From Chloroflexi bacterium 54-19 (GTDB lineage Bacteria > Chloroflexota > Chloroflexia > Chloroheliales > Chloroheliaceae), in contig MKTJ01000023.1 in the NCBI GenBank assembly GCA_001898225.1, positions 1 through 64,000 of the forward strand: a stretch of 64,000 nucleotides of DNA, read 5' to 3'. The translations under genes were made by a program, and so were the position numbers. A model generated the notes under the pieces. That model worked only from the letters and a program-made list of their open reading frames with translations, did not search any database and had not been told where the DNA came from. Positions 17,178 to 26,256 of the stretch are shown piece after piece. Positions within the stretch are counted from its first letter, which is position 1. Each line of letters starts with the position of its first letter.

Positions 17178-18563
17178 ATGTTTTTCAAACAAATTCGCCT
17201 GGCCGCTATGGGTTGTGCCAGTTACCTGGTCGGGTCGGAACAGACCCACCAGGCCGCGGTTATTGACCCCAGTTGGAACGTCGAAGAATACATTAAAGAA
17301 GCAGAAGCGAACGCCTTAAAGATAACCCATATATTTGAAACCCATCTTCATGCCGACCATGTGAGTGGCAACCGCCGCCTGGCGGCCCTGACCGGGGCGC
17401 AGATTTATCTGCACAGGCAAGCGAACGCCAGCTTTCCTTACCAGCCGCTGGAAAGTGGCAGAGTTATCGAACTGGGTGAGGTCTCCCTCACGGTGCTGGC
17501 TACACCCGGCCATACCTGGGAATCCATTACCTTGCTGGTAGAAGATAAAGCCAACCCTGGGAGTACTCCCAGGTTACTTTCCGGCGATACCCTTTTCATC
17601 GGGGACGTGGGGCGCCCAGATTTTGCCGGCCAGGAAGGAGCGGGGTTTCTTTTTGACAGCTTGCAACAACAAATCTTGCCCCTGCCAGACGCGACCGAAG
17701 TCTATCCGGCCCACCTGGCCGGGTCGTTGTGCGGGCGGCGGATGAGCGAGGCATTTTCTTCTAACCTGGGGTTGGAAAAATCTACTAACCTGGCCCTCCA
17801 ATTTTCCAACCGGAAGGCTTTCGTAGATTACCTGACCGCCGATTTACCACCCACGCCCCCCGACTTTCACCGGATTGTCGAGTTAAACCGGGCCGGGGCC
17901 CCTGCTACCCAGCAACCACTGACCGAGTGCAGGACTGACCTGCTCTGGCGGCTGGGAGGAGCCTCGCAACTGGTCGACGTGCGAGAGCCTGAGCAATTCT
18001 GGCAAGGCCATTTGCCGGGCGCTATAAATGTGCCCTTAAGTTTGGGCCAGTTCGGGGCGACTGTTGCCTACCTTACACCCGCCGAAACCTCACTTGTCCT
18101 GGTTGTCAATAACCCTGATGAAGCGAGCCAGGCGCAAACCGCCCTGGGCGTGGTAGGACGCTATAAGGTGGCCGGATATGCCTGTAACGACAGGGTAACC
18201 CTTCCAACCGGAGCTTTGAAAGAGGCCGAAGATCACCGAATTACCCCGGCGGACCTGGCGCAAGCACTGCAAACCTCGGATACGCCGCCATTTATCCTCG
18301 ATGTGCGTGAGCCTTCGGAATATTTGGAGAACCGGCTGCCTTCCGCTGTAAATATCCCTTTACGGTTCCTGGCTCACAGCCTGGCCGAACTGGAAGACTT
18401 CAGGGAGCAACCGCTGGTGGTAGTCTGCGCCTCCGGCTATCGTTCCAGTGTAGCTACCAGTTTCCTGCTGAACCAGGGCTGGACAAAAGTTAAAAACCTT
18501 AAAGGCGGTATGAACGGCTACACCGAGTTTGAGACTTCGGGGGCCAACCTGGCCCTGAATTAA
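17178..18563 (+). CDS. Metallo-beta-lactamase-fold persulfide dioxygenase-like protein with two rhodanese domains
   Basis: 461 residues. The N-terminal metallo-beta-lactamase domain (about 1-240) has THLHADH (His56, His58, Asp60, His61), His112 (TPGHTW), Asp137 (SGDTLF) and His179 (YPAHLAGS), as in ETHE1-type persulfide dioxygenases, which oxidise glutathione-type persulfide to sulfite. Two rhodanese domains follow (about 250-340 and 360-455). The second has active Cys417 (VVCASGYRSS); the first lacks the Cys in the matching loop (LVVNNPDEAS) and is probably structural. With SQR upstream and a TauE exporter downstream, it fits a sulfide to persulfide to sulfite route. The ATG has a GTGAGG site upstream. 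Confidence 0.92.
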   Translation: MFFKQIRLAAMGCASYLVGSEQTHQAAVIDPSWNVEEYIKEAEANALKITHIFETHLHADHVSGNRRLAALTGAQIYLHRQANASFPYQPLESGRVIELGEVSLTVLATPGHTWESITLLVEDKANPGSTPRLLSGDTLFIGDVGRPDFAGQEGAGFLFDSLQQQILPLPDATEVYPAHLAGSLCGRRMSEAFSSNLGLEKSTNLALQFSNRKAFVDYLTADLPPTPPDFHRIVELNRAGAPATQQPLTECRTDLLWRLGGASQLVDVREPEQFWQGHLPGAINVPLSLGQFGATVAYLTPAETSLVLVVNNPDEASQAQTALGVVGRYKVAGYACNDRVTLPTGALKEAEDHRITPADLAQALQTSDTPPFILDVREPSEYLENRLPSAVNIPLRFLAHSLAELEDFREQPLVVVCASGYRSSVATSFLLNQGWTKVKNLKGGMNGYTEFETSGANLALN

Positions 18564-18581
18564 CCGGCCAGGAAGGGAGGT

Positions 18582-18618
18582 GGGGAACCCCTTAAGTGAG
18601 GTTCCCCTTTATTAATTT
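18582..18618 (+). terminator. Hairpin terminator just before the tauE-like start
   Basis: GGGGAACC (18582-18589) pairs with GGTTCCCC (18600-18607), followed by TTTATTAATTT. The tauE-like ATG is only 11 nt after the stem, so the hairpin lies where the ribosome site should be. It may end MBL-rhodanese transcripts and reduce or gate expression of the exporter gene. Confidence 0.65.
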
Positions 18619-19386
18619 ATGGCGAGTTTTTTTGTAGCCCTGGCAATCGGCCTGACTACCGGGCTTATTCTGGCCCTGGTCGGGGGCGGTGGTTCCATTC
18701 TCACCGTCCCGGCCCTGCTTTATCTTTTGGGAATGAGTATCGGTCCGGCCACTACTACTTCGCTGGTGGTAGTCGGAGCTAATGCAGCCTTTGGGGCCTG
18801 GCGGGTCTACCGCCGAAATGGTTTATCCGTTTTAAGGGTTGATTATGGAGTCGCACTGGGCCTAAGCGGTCTGATAGGGACCCAGGTCGGAAACTGGCTA
18901 AACCACACCTTGCCTGCCCAGGTAACTTTGCTCGGCTTTGCCCTTCTTATGCTGGCAGTGGCAATTCCTATGTTAAGACCGCCCCGGCTCGAAACGAAAA
19001 ATGCTGAAATTAGTAAGCCTGGCGCAAACTGGCTTAAGGTCGGCTTAATCGGCCTGGGCCTGGGTTTCTTGACCGGTCTATTTGGAGTAGGCGGTGGGTT
19101 TTTGATTGTGCCCGCCCTGACCCTCTTGCTCGGCTTCCCCATGCGACAGGCCAGCGCAACCTCGCTGCTGGTGATTTTTATCAATTCCCTATCGGCATTA
19201 TTGGGAAGGTGGCCCCTGGACGGGCTGGATTGGGGTTTACTGGCGGCGCTCCTGGTTGGGGGCGTAACCGGCACCTGGCTGGGCGGTAACCTGGGACATA
19301 AACTGGCTGATAAAAAACTGCGACAAATCTTTGCGTGGTTGGTAGTAATAATTGGTGTTTATATTGCCTGGCAAGCCCTGAAGTAG
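18619..19386 (+). CDS. TauE/SafE-family sulfite/organosulfonate exporter
   Basis: 255 residues, about eight membrane helices. It shows the family's internal duplication, with Gly-rich loops GGGGS then TVPALLYLL in the first half and GVGGGFLIVPALTLLLG in the second, each followed by an ATTTSL or ASATSL helix. Family members export sulfite or sulfonates, so it would remove the sulfite made by the neighbouring persulfide dioxygenase-like enzyme. There is no Shine-Dalgarno sequence; instead a terminator-like hairpin ends 11 nt before ATG. Confidence 0.88.
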   Translation: MASFFVALAIGLTTGLILALVGGGGSILTVPALLYLLGMSIGPATTTSLVVVGANAAFGAWRVYRRNGLSVLRVDYGVALGLSGLIGTQVGNWLNHTLPAQVTLLGFALLMLAVAIPMLRPPRLETKNAEISKPGANWLKVGLIGLGLGFLTGLFGVGGGFLIVPALTLLLGFPMRQASATSLLVIFINSLSALLGRWPLDGLDWGLLAALLVGGVTGTWLGGNLGHKLADKKLRQIFAWLVVIIGVYIAWQALK

Positions 19387-19431
19387 AATACGGTAGATAT
19401 TTACCAAAATTTTCCTTATTTATCCTGGGAG

Positions 19432-19459
19432 TTAACCTCTGGTGGTTACCTTATATGAT
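19432..19459 (+). promoter_or_regulatory. Possible promoter of the OmpR-type two-component operon
   Basis: TTAACC (19432-19437) and TATGAT (19454-19459) are separated by 16 bp, 80 bp upstream of the response-regulator start. No 11-bp boxes of the sulfur-island type were found here, so self-regulation through that motif is not supported. Confidence 0.35.
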
Positions 19460-19539
19460 AATTAATATGGTAGTATTAAACTAAAGACTGCCAGGTTAAG
19501 GCTTCTAAAATAAATAGAGGAAGGGCAGGCCCACTACAA

Positions 19540-20319
19540 ATGACAGAGCCACTTCAACCGGACAATTCTAAGAAAATCCTGGTCATAGAAGATGAGGAAA
19601 GTATCTGGAGCCTGGTTAAGAACTACCTTGAGCGCGAAGGCTTTAAGGTAGAAGTTGCCACCGAAGGACGGCAAGGGTTAGAAATGGCCCGGCAGCACCG
19701 CCCCGACCTGGTAATCCTGGATTTGATGCTGCCGGGTATGGACGGCCTGGAAGTTTGCCGTATCCTGCGGGGCGAGTCTTCGGTCTATATCCTGATGCTT
19801 ACAGCCCGCACCGATGAAGTTGACCGGGTGGTGGGGTTGACTATGGGCGCCGATGACTATGTAACCAAGCCTTTCTCTCCCCGTGAACTGGTTGCCAGGG
19901 TTAAAGCGGCCCTCCGCCGCCAGCAACTGGATAGTGTGCAGCCTGCCCCTGCTCAAACCACTCCGCCTTTACCACTCGAACCGGCCCACCTTGATTTTGG
20001 CAATCTGCATATCGAACCGGATGCCCGTAAAGTCTGGGTTAATAAGCAACTCCTTGATCTGACCCGGACCGAATTTGACCTGCTTATGACCCTGGCGGCT
20101 ACGCCTAACTGGGTCTTTAGCCGCGAAAAGCTCCTGGAAATTGTCTGGGGTTACGACTTTTTTGGCGACGAGCGGGTGGTAGATGTCCATATCGGCCAGT
20201 TACGCAAAAAAATTGAAGCAACCGGGGGCGGACAACCGGTTAAAACGGTCTGGGGTGTCGGTTACAGGTTTGAACCGATTCCCGTTACGACATCTTCCAC
20301 AAATCAGAATGAAAAATAA
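19540..20319 (+). CDS. OmpR/PhoB-family response regulator
   Basis: 259 residues. The receiver domain (about 12-127) has acidic residues near 18-19, phospho-acceptor Asp61 (VILDLMLPGMDG) and a conserved Lys in DYVTKPFSPREL. After a Pro-rich linker, a winged-helix DNA-binding domain (about 148-245) contains LTRTEFDLLMTLA and VVDVHIGQLRKKIE. It is followed by its sensor kinase. This class binds tandem direct repeats with an 11-bp period, exactly what precedes dsrE2, osmC and the rhodanese gene, so it is the likely regulator of the sulfur island (inference). The ATG follows a GAGGAAGG site at a rather long distance. Confidence 0.95.
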   Translation: MTEPLQPDNSKKILVIEDEESIWSLVKNYLEREGFKVEVATEGRQGLEMARQHRPDLVILDLMLPGMDGLEVCRILRGESSVYILMLTARTDEVDRVVGLTMGADDYVTKPFSPRELVARVKAALRRQQLDSVQPAPAQTTPPLPLEPAHLDFGNLHIEPDARKVWVNKQLLDLTRTEFDLLMTLAATPNWVFSREKLLEIVWGYDFFGDERVVDVHIGQLRKKIEATGGGQPVKTVWGVGYRFEPIPVTTSSTNQNEK

Positions 20320-20337
20320 TAATAAGAGGTGCGAACT

Positions 20338-21435
20338 ATGCTAATGACTCTGCGCTGGCGGCTGTTTGCATCGTACCTGGCTATTATCGTAGTGGGGGTG
20401 GTCACCCTTTTCGCGGCGGCTGGGTGGATTGCCAGCGCCTTTTTCCGGGTCGATATTCAGACCATTCTGGCCGAGAAAGGCAATAGCCCCTCCGGTATCG
20501 AAGCCCTGAACGCTTCTTTCAACAGTGGGGTTCACAATGCGCTCCTGGTGGCTGCATCAGCCTCCTTAATTGCCGCAATTATTATTTCGGTCTTTGTCAG
20601 CGCCCGCCTGGCGCGCCCCCTTCACCAGATGGTTATTGCGGCCAACCGGATTGCTTCCGGTCACTACGAGGAAAAAGTGCTGGCCCCACCGGTCAAGGAA
20701 ATCGCCGAACTGGCCGCCGCTTTTAACCAGATGGCAGAGAGCCTCCAGCACAACGAGAAACTGCGCCGGGAAATGGTCTCCGACCTGGCCCATGAGTTGA
20801 GGACACCCCTTACCGCTATCGAAGGCCACATGGAAGGTCTTATTGACGGGGTACTCGAACCGAGCCCGGCTACCTTTGGCCGGGTGCAGCGGGAAGCCCG
20901 GCGGCTTCACCGGTTGGCCCAGGAGTTAGGCACTCTCTCCGAACTGGATTCTCCTGCGCTTAAACTAAACCTGGAAAAAGTGCCGGTACCGGAAGTTATA
21001 GAAGAGGTTGTTAACAAAGTCCGACCCCAGTTTGAATTTAAGGGTATCCACCTGGAAGTAGCCCCTTTAGTTAGTGAGTTGCGGGTTAAGGCCGACCGGG
21101 ACCGGCTGGAACAGGTTATTATAAACATCCTTGCCAACGCTTTACACTACACCGATACCGGGGGCCGGGTAGTTTTATCGGCAAAAGATGTGAATGACCG
21201 GGTGGAGTTTAGCATCCGGGATACCGGGATCGGGATTGCCCCTGAAAATTTACCCCATGTATTCGAGCGCTTTTACCGGGTAGACCGCTCACGGGTCCGG
21301 CGGGGTAATACCGGGGGGAGCGGCATCGGCTTGACGATTGTGCAACGCCTTGTGGAAGCCCACGGCGGCGACATCTGGATTGAAAGCGAAGTTGGTGCAG
21401 GTACCACTATCCATTTTAATTTACCGGCAGCCTAA
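20338..21435 (+). CDS. HisKA-type sensor histidine kinase
   Basis: 365 residues from ATG 20338, with AAGAGG 8 nt upstream; an in-frame GTG at 20329 overlaps that site. Two membrane helices (about 8-32 and 66-90) enclose a short extracellular loop of about 35 residues. A HAMP domain follows (SARLARPLHQM...), then a HisKA domain with His152 (SDLAHELRTPLTAIEGH) and an HATPase domain with N, G1 (DTGIGI), F and G2 (GGSGIGLTIV) boxes. It is the cognate kinase of the upstream OmpR regulator. The short loop makes a small-molecule sensor domain unlikely; the signal may be redox or envelope state. Confidence 0.95.
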   Translation: MLMTLRWRLFASYLAIIVVGVVTLFAAAGWIASAFFRVDIQTILAEKGNSPSGIEALNASFNSGVHNALLVAASASLIAAIIISVFVSARLARPLHQMVIAANRIASGHYEEKVLAPPVKEIAELAAAFNQMAESLQHNEKLRREMVSDLAHELRTPLTAIEGHMEGLIDGVLEPSPATFGRVQREARRLHRLAQELGTLSELDSPALKLNLEKVPVPEVIEEVVNKVRPQFEFKGIHLEVAPLVSELRVKADRDRLEQVIINILANALHYTDTGGRVVLSAKDVNDRVEFSIRDTGIGIAPENLPHVFERFYRVDRSRVRRGNTGGSGIGLTIVQRLVEAHGGDIWIESEVGAGTTIHFNLPAA

Positions 21436-21639
21436 AATATTTTTCTCTTTTGAGATTTACCTCTAATACTCTCTAATTCTTTATACCCGGATTCGGCGGC
21501 CTTTCATTTATCCAATTTTGTCATTTTATTACCCCAAAGTTCATTCTTCATTGTTACCATGTTAACAAATGAGATTACTTCCTATAGCCCGGTTTTTACA
21601 ACCCACTTGAGTAAGAATACGCGAAAGGGGGAGATGGCT

Positions 21640-22863
21640 ATGAAAATATTGTTAATTGGCTATAACGGGGCCAATAATACCGGGTCTGAGGCCAGACTCC
21701 TGTCTATTATTGAGGATATAAAGGCTGTAACGGGGCCAGATATAAAACTTACCGTACCGACCCTCGACCGGGCTAATACCCTGCACTATATAGCCGAAAC
21801 GCCCAACCTGCGAGTGGTGCCTTTTGCCCCGGTTTTTTTCAAAGATTACCGGCGCCTGGTAAAAGAGCACGACCTGGTCATCCTGGTGGAGGGTAGTTGC
21901 TACATGGATAGTTGGACAAACTTCCTGCTCTGGGCCTGGCTCTGGGCCAGTCATTGCGCCCACGTGATGGGGAAACTTTGCCTGGCTTACGCGGTGGACG
22001 CCGGGGAAGTATCTTTCCTGAACCGCTGGCTGGTCCGTCACGAAGCTAACCGGACAAGTATGATAACTACCCGGACCCAGGCAGCGGCGGACCTCCTGAA
22101 AAAATGGGGCGTCACTTCTCCGCTGGAAGTAACAGCCGACCCTGCTTTTTCTTACCAACCGGACCAGAGGTATTCAGGCTGGCTACGGCAAGCCTGGCCG
22201 GAAACGGCTCATGGCCTGGTGGGCCTCGCTGTTGAGAATATCTATGTCTGGCCGGTGGTCTTGCGGCCCTGGGGCCGCCGGGAAAATTGTTATCGCTGGC
22301 CCTATTACTTTTCGCACTCATCCCAGCGCCGCCAGGCCGGGGAAAAGCTGGCCCAGGACCTGGCAAACCTGGCCGATTACATCATAGAGAAATACAACCG
22401 GCCCATCGCCCTTATCGGCATGGAACAACTCGACGCCGGTTTCGCCCGGCGGGTCCAGGCAAAAATGGCTAATCCTGGGCGGGCGCGGATATTCGCCTCC
22501 CCGGAATACAACGCCTCCCATATGACTTACCTGTTACGCAGCCTGGACCTCCTGGTTACTTCCCGTTACCACGCGGGCGTGCTTTCGCTGGCGGCCCAGG
22601 TTCCTCAACTGGCCCTGGGTCACGACCTGCGACTTAAAACCCTTCACCAGGAACTGGGGCTTGGTACCGAGTTCTTCGTGGAAGCGCAAGCACCCGGCAG
22701 AGGGCAGATTTTGCAGGAAAAAGCCGGCCGGCTGCTAACCCAACCGGGCCGGGTTAAACCGCTCCTGGCGAAAGCCTATCGCGAACAGCTAAACCGGGCC
22801 AGGCTGAACCAGACCATCTTGAGGGAATTCTTGCAGGGCCGGGGCTGGGAGGTAGCGGCATGA
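21640..22863 (+). CDS. Polysaccharide pyruvyl transferase family protein
   Basis: 407 residues from ATG 21640, 6 nt after a strong GGGGGAG; upstream in-frame starts are too close to or before that site. The protein starts like the family (KILLIGYNGANNTGSEA) and has a C-terminal glycosyltransferase-like half ending in TSRYHAGVLSLAAQVP and a following loop. Known members transfer pyruvate from phosphoenolpyruvate to sugars as a ketal, but many members have unknown acceptors. It is the first gene of a four-gene cassette with ATGA overlap to the next gene, so its product may act on the same lipid or glycan as the ligase/reductase and GMC enzymes. Confidence 0.85.
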   Translation: MKILLIGYNGANNTGSEARLLSIIEDIKAVTGPDIKLTVPTLDRANTLHYIAETPNLRVVPFAPVFFKDYRRLVKEHDLVILVEGSCYMDSWTNFLLWAWLWASHCAHVMGKLCLAYAVDAGEVSFLNRWLVRHEANRTSMITTRTQAAADLLKKWGVTSPLEVTADPAFSYQPDQRYSGWLRQAWPETAHGLVGLAVENIYVWPVVLRPWGRRENCYRWPYYFSHSSQRRQAGEKLAQDLANLADYIIEKYNRPIALIGMEQLDAGFARRVQAKMANPGRARIFASPEYNASHMTYLLRSLDLLVTSRYHAGVLSLAAQVPQLALGHDLRLKTLHQELGLGTEFFVEAQAPGRGQILQEKAGRLLTQPGRVKPLLAKAYREQLNRARLNQTILREFLQGRGWEVAA

Positions 22864-25664
22864 AAAAGGTGGTTTTGCTCACCGGGGCCGCCGGGTTCCT
22901 GGGGACCCGGCTGGCCCAGCGGTTGCTGGCGGAAAAAGATTGCACCATACTGGCCCTGGTCAGGGCAGAAAACCAGCCTATCGCTACCCAACGGCTTTAC
23001 CGGGCCTGGTGGGACTGGCCTGACCTGACCGCCGCCCTGGGAAAGCAGGTTGAGGTTATCGCAGGTGACGTAGCTCTACCCTCCCTGGCGCTGTCCTTTG
23101 AAGATTATAAAAGGGTGGTGGCCGGGACTACCCACATTATTCACGCGGCTGCCGACCTGCGCCTTAACGGGCCACGGCCTGAAATGCGCCGGACCAATGT
23201 GTTTGGTACCCGCAATCTGCTTGAACTGGCCCAGGCGGTCCAGCAGGACCACGGCCTGACCCGCTTTTCGTATCTTTCGACCGCCTATGTGGCCGGGAGA
23301 AGAAAAGGTTTGATTTTAGAAGATTCTCTTAGTGATACAGCCGGGTTCGCCAATAACTACGAACTTACCAAATTCGAAGGCGAAAGCCTGGTCCAGGACG
23401 CCCGGTCGCATCTCCCTACCAGTATTTTCCGGCCCGGTATGATTATGGGAGACTCCCGGACCGGGGCTGTCAAAACCTTTAACACCTTTTACTATCTCCT
23501 GCGGCGTTACCTGACAGGGCGGTTGCCATTCTTCCCGGCCTCGCCTGACCTGCCGCTTAACCTCGTGCCGGTAGACTACGTGGCGGACAGTATCGTCCGG
23601 CTGACCTTCACTCCCGAAGCGACCGGGCTTACTTTTCACCTGACGGCTCCCACGGAGGAACTACCGGCAGCCAAAGAATTTTTGGAGTATACCCGCCAGT
23701 GGGCGAACACCAACCTTAAAGTTTCCCTACCGAAGGTTCGTTTCCTCCCTGCGCCCTGGCTGCCAGGCCGGACCCGTTTTAACGGGCCTCTTGCCCTGCT
23801 ACCTTATCTCAAGGAACCGCCGCTCTTTTGCCGGGATAATACCGACCGCCTGTCAGGGGCGTACCCTCTTAAATGGACCTCCTACCTGCCGATCTTGCTG
23901 GAATATGCCACTGCTAAGGGGTTTATGCACCGGTCGGGCCGGACCGTTCACGAGCAGATTCTTTACCGGCTCGAACGTAAAAACCACCGGGTGGTCTACC
24001 GGGATGCCGCCGGGGGGAAACTCTTAACTCTGAAGGCCGACCGGGTCCGGCGGGAAATAGTGATGGCGACGCACGCCCTCCAGAAACTAGGGATAAAACC
24101 GGGGGATAGGGTAGCCCTGGTGGGACTTAACAGCACCCGCTACCTGGCGCTGCTGGTAGCGCTGGGAATGGCCGGGGCGGTCAGTGTCCCGCTTTACTAC
24201 ACCAGCCCACCCACCGAGCTTGCTACCATAATTAAGAATTGTGGTGCCCGGTTCCTCTTTATCGGCGCCCCGGCCCTTTTGAACCGGGTGGCCGAATTCG
24301 AGGATAACCTGACCATTATTTCATTTAGCCGGGAAGGAATCCCACCAGGTCTTGCCAGGCCGGTTATGAGCTGGGAAAAGTTTATAGAGCAAGGCTGGTA
24401 TTCGACCGGCCAACTAACCGCCCCGGTCGGGCCGGACGACCTGGCAACCCTGGTTTACACATCCGGCACCACTGGCCAACCCAAAGGAGTAAGATTTACC
24501 CATCGCCAGTTGCGTTGGATGGGCGAGACAATGGCGGGGCTTTTGCCCTGGCAAAATCGCTACACCTCGAACTCGCACCTTTCTTTCCTGCCGCTCAACC
24601 ATGCGGTAGAGGGTATCCTGGCAACCTACGCTCCCTATTACCTGGCCGGTCGGCTGGAAATTACTTTTCTGGAAGATTTCAAAGAGCTCCCAAAATGGTT
24701 GCCTGCGGTCCGGCCCACCATCTTCTTTTCGGTGCCCCGGATTTATGAAAAATTGTGGGCTTCCTTCCAGCAGAGCCGGGCCGGGCGATTTTACCTGAAG
24801 ACGCGGGAAGGCCCGGTCAAACATCTCTTGCGACCGCTCCTGGCCCGGACCCTCCTGAGAAAAGCGGGGCTCGACCGCTGCGCCCAGCTTATTGTCGGGT
24901 CGGCCCCTCTCGCCACGCCGGTTTTACGAGGGTTCCAGGATTTAGGGATTGAGATTCATAATGCCTACGGGCTTACCGAAGCGCCCCTGGTGACCCTTAA
25001 TCGCAAAGGCTTAAACCGGGTTGGGACGGTCGGGTCACCCCTGCCAGAAACAGTCGTGCGGGTTGCCCCGAATGGCGAAGTGCTGGTGCGAGGGCTGCAG
25101 GTTACCGGCGGCTATTTTGAGCGGGACCTCGAACCGCCTCTTGTGGAGGGTTGGCTCCATACAGGTGACCTCGGCTACCTGGATTCTAAGGGTTACCTGG
25201 TCATTGAAGGTCGCAAGAAAGAGGTTATCGCGACCTCATACGCCAAGAAAATTTACCCTCAAAAGATTGAAGGGCTATTACGCCAGGGGCCGGGCGTAGT
25301 CGAAGCCATGCTGGTAGGAGAAGGCCAACCCCACTGCGCCGCGTTGCTCTGGATCCAGGAAAGGCAGTTTGCGCCTGAAACGGCCAGGGCTCTTGACCTG
25401 GCCGTTGCGGAAATAAATAACCAGTTATCCCATCCCGAACAGGTTAAAAGCTGGGCTGTCCTGACCTATGACCTCTCTATCGAACAGGGCGATTTAACCC
25501 CCAATCTCAAACTGAAACGGCCTGCCATAGCCTGCCGTTTGGAAGAAACCATCAAAGCTTTGTATGGTGAAGGCGAAGCTCCCGGCACCGTCCTACACCT
25601 GGGCCGGGCAGAGCGAGAAGACAGTTCTCCCGCAACCCTTCCTGAGGCCACACCGGTAGTCTAG
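22860..25664 (+). CDS. Thioester reductase-like / acyl-CoA synthetase fusion
   Basis: 934 residues. The N-terminal half (about 1-350) is an extended short-chain dehydrogenase of the male-sterility/thioester-reductase type, with TGAAGFLGTRL near residue 9 and catalytic Tyr167 and Lys171 (NNYELTKFE). The C-terminal half (about 355-915) is an AMP-forming ligase with YTSGTTGQPKG (533-543), NAYGLTEAP, GWLHTGDLGYLD, GRKKEVIATSY and a PNLKLKR motif with the late Lys, as in long-chain acyl-CoA synthetases. No carrier domain or phosphopantetheine Ser is evident. It should activate a carboxylic acid, probably fatty, to a thioester and reduce it to aldehyde or alcohol in one polypeptide. The order is the reverse of carboxylic acid reductases. 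It starts inside the upstream stop codon (ATGA). Confidence 0.9.
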   Translation: MKKVVLLTGAAGFLGTRLAQRLLAEKDCTILALVRAENQPIATQRLYRAWWDWPDLTAALGKQVEVIAGDVALPSLALSFEDYKRVVAGTTHIIHAAADLRLNGPRPEMRRTNVFGTRNLLELAQAVQQDHGLTRFSYLSTAYVAGRRKGLILEDSLSDTAGFANNYELTKFEGESLVQDARSHLPTSIFRPGMIMGDSRTGAVKTFNTFYYLLRRYLTGRLPFFPASPDLPLNLVPVDYVADSIVRLTFTPEATGLTFHLTAPTEELPAAKEFLEYTRQWANTNLKVSLPKVRFLPAPWLPGRTRFNGPLALLPYLKEPPLFCRDNTDRLSGAYPLKWTSYLPILLEYATAKGFMHRSGRTVHEQILYRLERKNHRVVYRDAAGGKLLTLKADRVRREIVMATHALQKLGIKPGDRVALVGLNSTRYLALLVALGMAGAVSVPLYYTSPPTELATIIKNCGARFLFIGAPALLNRVAEFEDNLTIISFSREGIPPGLARPVMSWEKFIEQGWYSTGQLTAPVGPDDLATLVYTSGTTGQPKGVRFTHRQLRWMGETMAGLLPWQNRYTSNSHLSFLPLNHAVEGILATYAPYYLAGRLEITFLEDFKELPKWLPAVRPTIFFSVPRIYEKLWASFQQSRAGRFYLKTREGPVKHLLRPLLARTLLRKAGLDRCAQLIVGSAPLATPVLRGFQDLGIEIHNAYGLTEAPLVTLNRKGLNRVGTVGSPLPETVVRVAPNGEVLVRGLQVTGGYFERDLEPPLVEGWLHTGDLGYLDSKGYLVIEGRKKEVIATSYAKKIYPQKIEGLLRQGPGVVEAMLVGEGQPHCAALLWIQERQFAPETARALDLAVAEINNQLSHPEQVKSWAVLTYDLSIEQGDLTPNLKLKRPAIACRLEETIKALYGEGEAPGTVLHLGRAEREDSSPATLPEATPVV

Positions 25665-25695
25665 AGCGATAGCCGGGGAAAGGCGGTCTTGTCAA

Positions 25696-26256
25696 ATGGG
25701 GCTGAAGTTGAAAATGGCTGGATGGCTTTTGCCACTCGTAAGGCGGCAAATAATCGTAGTGCTATTCAAACAGACCGCCCAGGCTTTTCAGGCTGAGATG
25801 CCACCCCTTGAAGGGCTTTCCACCGGAGAGTGCCTGCGGGAATATGCCATTTTTACCAGGGTCCAGGCCGGGCGAGCTTTGCGGAACCCGCGAAACCAGT
25901 CCTTGATCCAGGCCCGGTTGCGCCAGGACGGTTACCACCTGGCCTCAAAAATCAGAAAGCGGGGCAGGCTCAATTCACTAAAAGAGGTAATGGCGGTGGC
26001 CCGGCTGCTTTACCGGGCGCTGGCGATTGATTTTGAAGGCACACCCACCGGTGAAATAACCATCCGCCAATGTTATTTCAGCCGGTTTTATTCCGGGCAG
26101 GTCTGCGAGGTAATTTCAGCCCTGGACGAAGGTATTTTAGCCGGGCTGGCCGGGGAGGGAAAGCTGAAGTTCTCCCGGCGTATAACCGAAGGCTACCCCA
26201 CCTGCCGGGCCTGTTTTATGACCAAGGAGGGACAACCATGCGCAAGGCAATTGTAG
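25696..26256 (+). CDS. Cys-rich protein resembling ATC hydrolases
   Basis: 186 residues with cysteines at 46, 125, 137, 170, 173 and 182. The second half (TIRQCYF, CEVISALDEGILAGL, LKFSRRITEGYPTCRACF) follows the pattern I associate with the L-2-amino-thiazoline-4-carboxylic acid hydrolase family, which ends in a Gly-x-x-x-Cys strand. This match is from memory of the family layout and is tentative. The first 35 residues are hydrophobic and basic, maybe membrane-associated. Its 3' end overlaps the start of the GMC gene by 19 bp, showing tight coupling. In the cassette it may hydrolyse or ferry an intermediate. Confidence 0.6.
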   Translation: MGLKLKMAGWLLPLVRRQIIVVLFKQTAQAFQAEMPPLEGLSTGECLREYAIFTRVQAGRALRNPRNQSLIQARLRQDGYHLASKIRKRGRLNSLKEVMAVARLLYRALAIDFEGTPTGEITIRQCYFSRFYSGQVCEVISALDEGILAGLAGEGKLKFSRRITEGYPTCRACFMTKEGQPCARQL

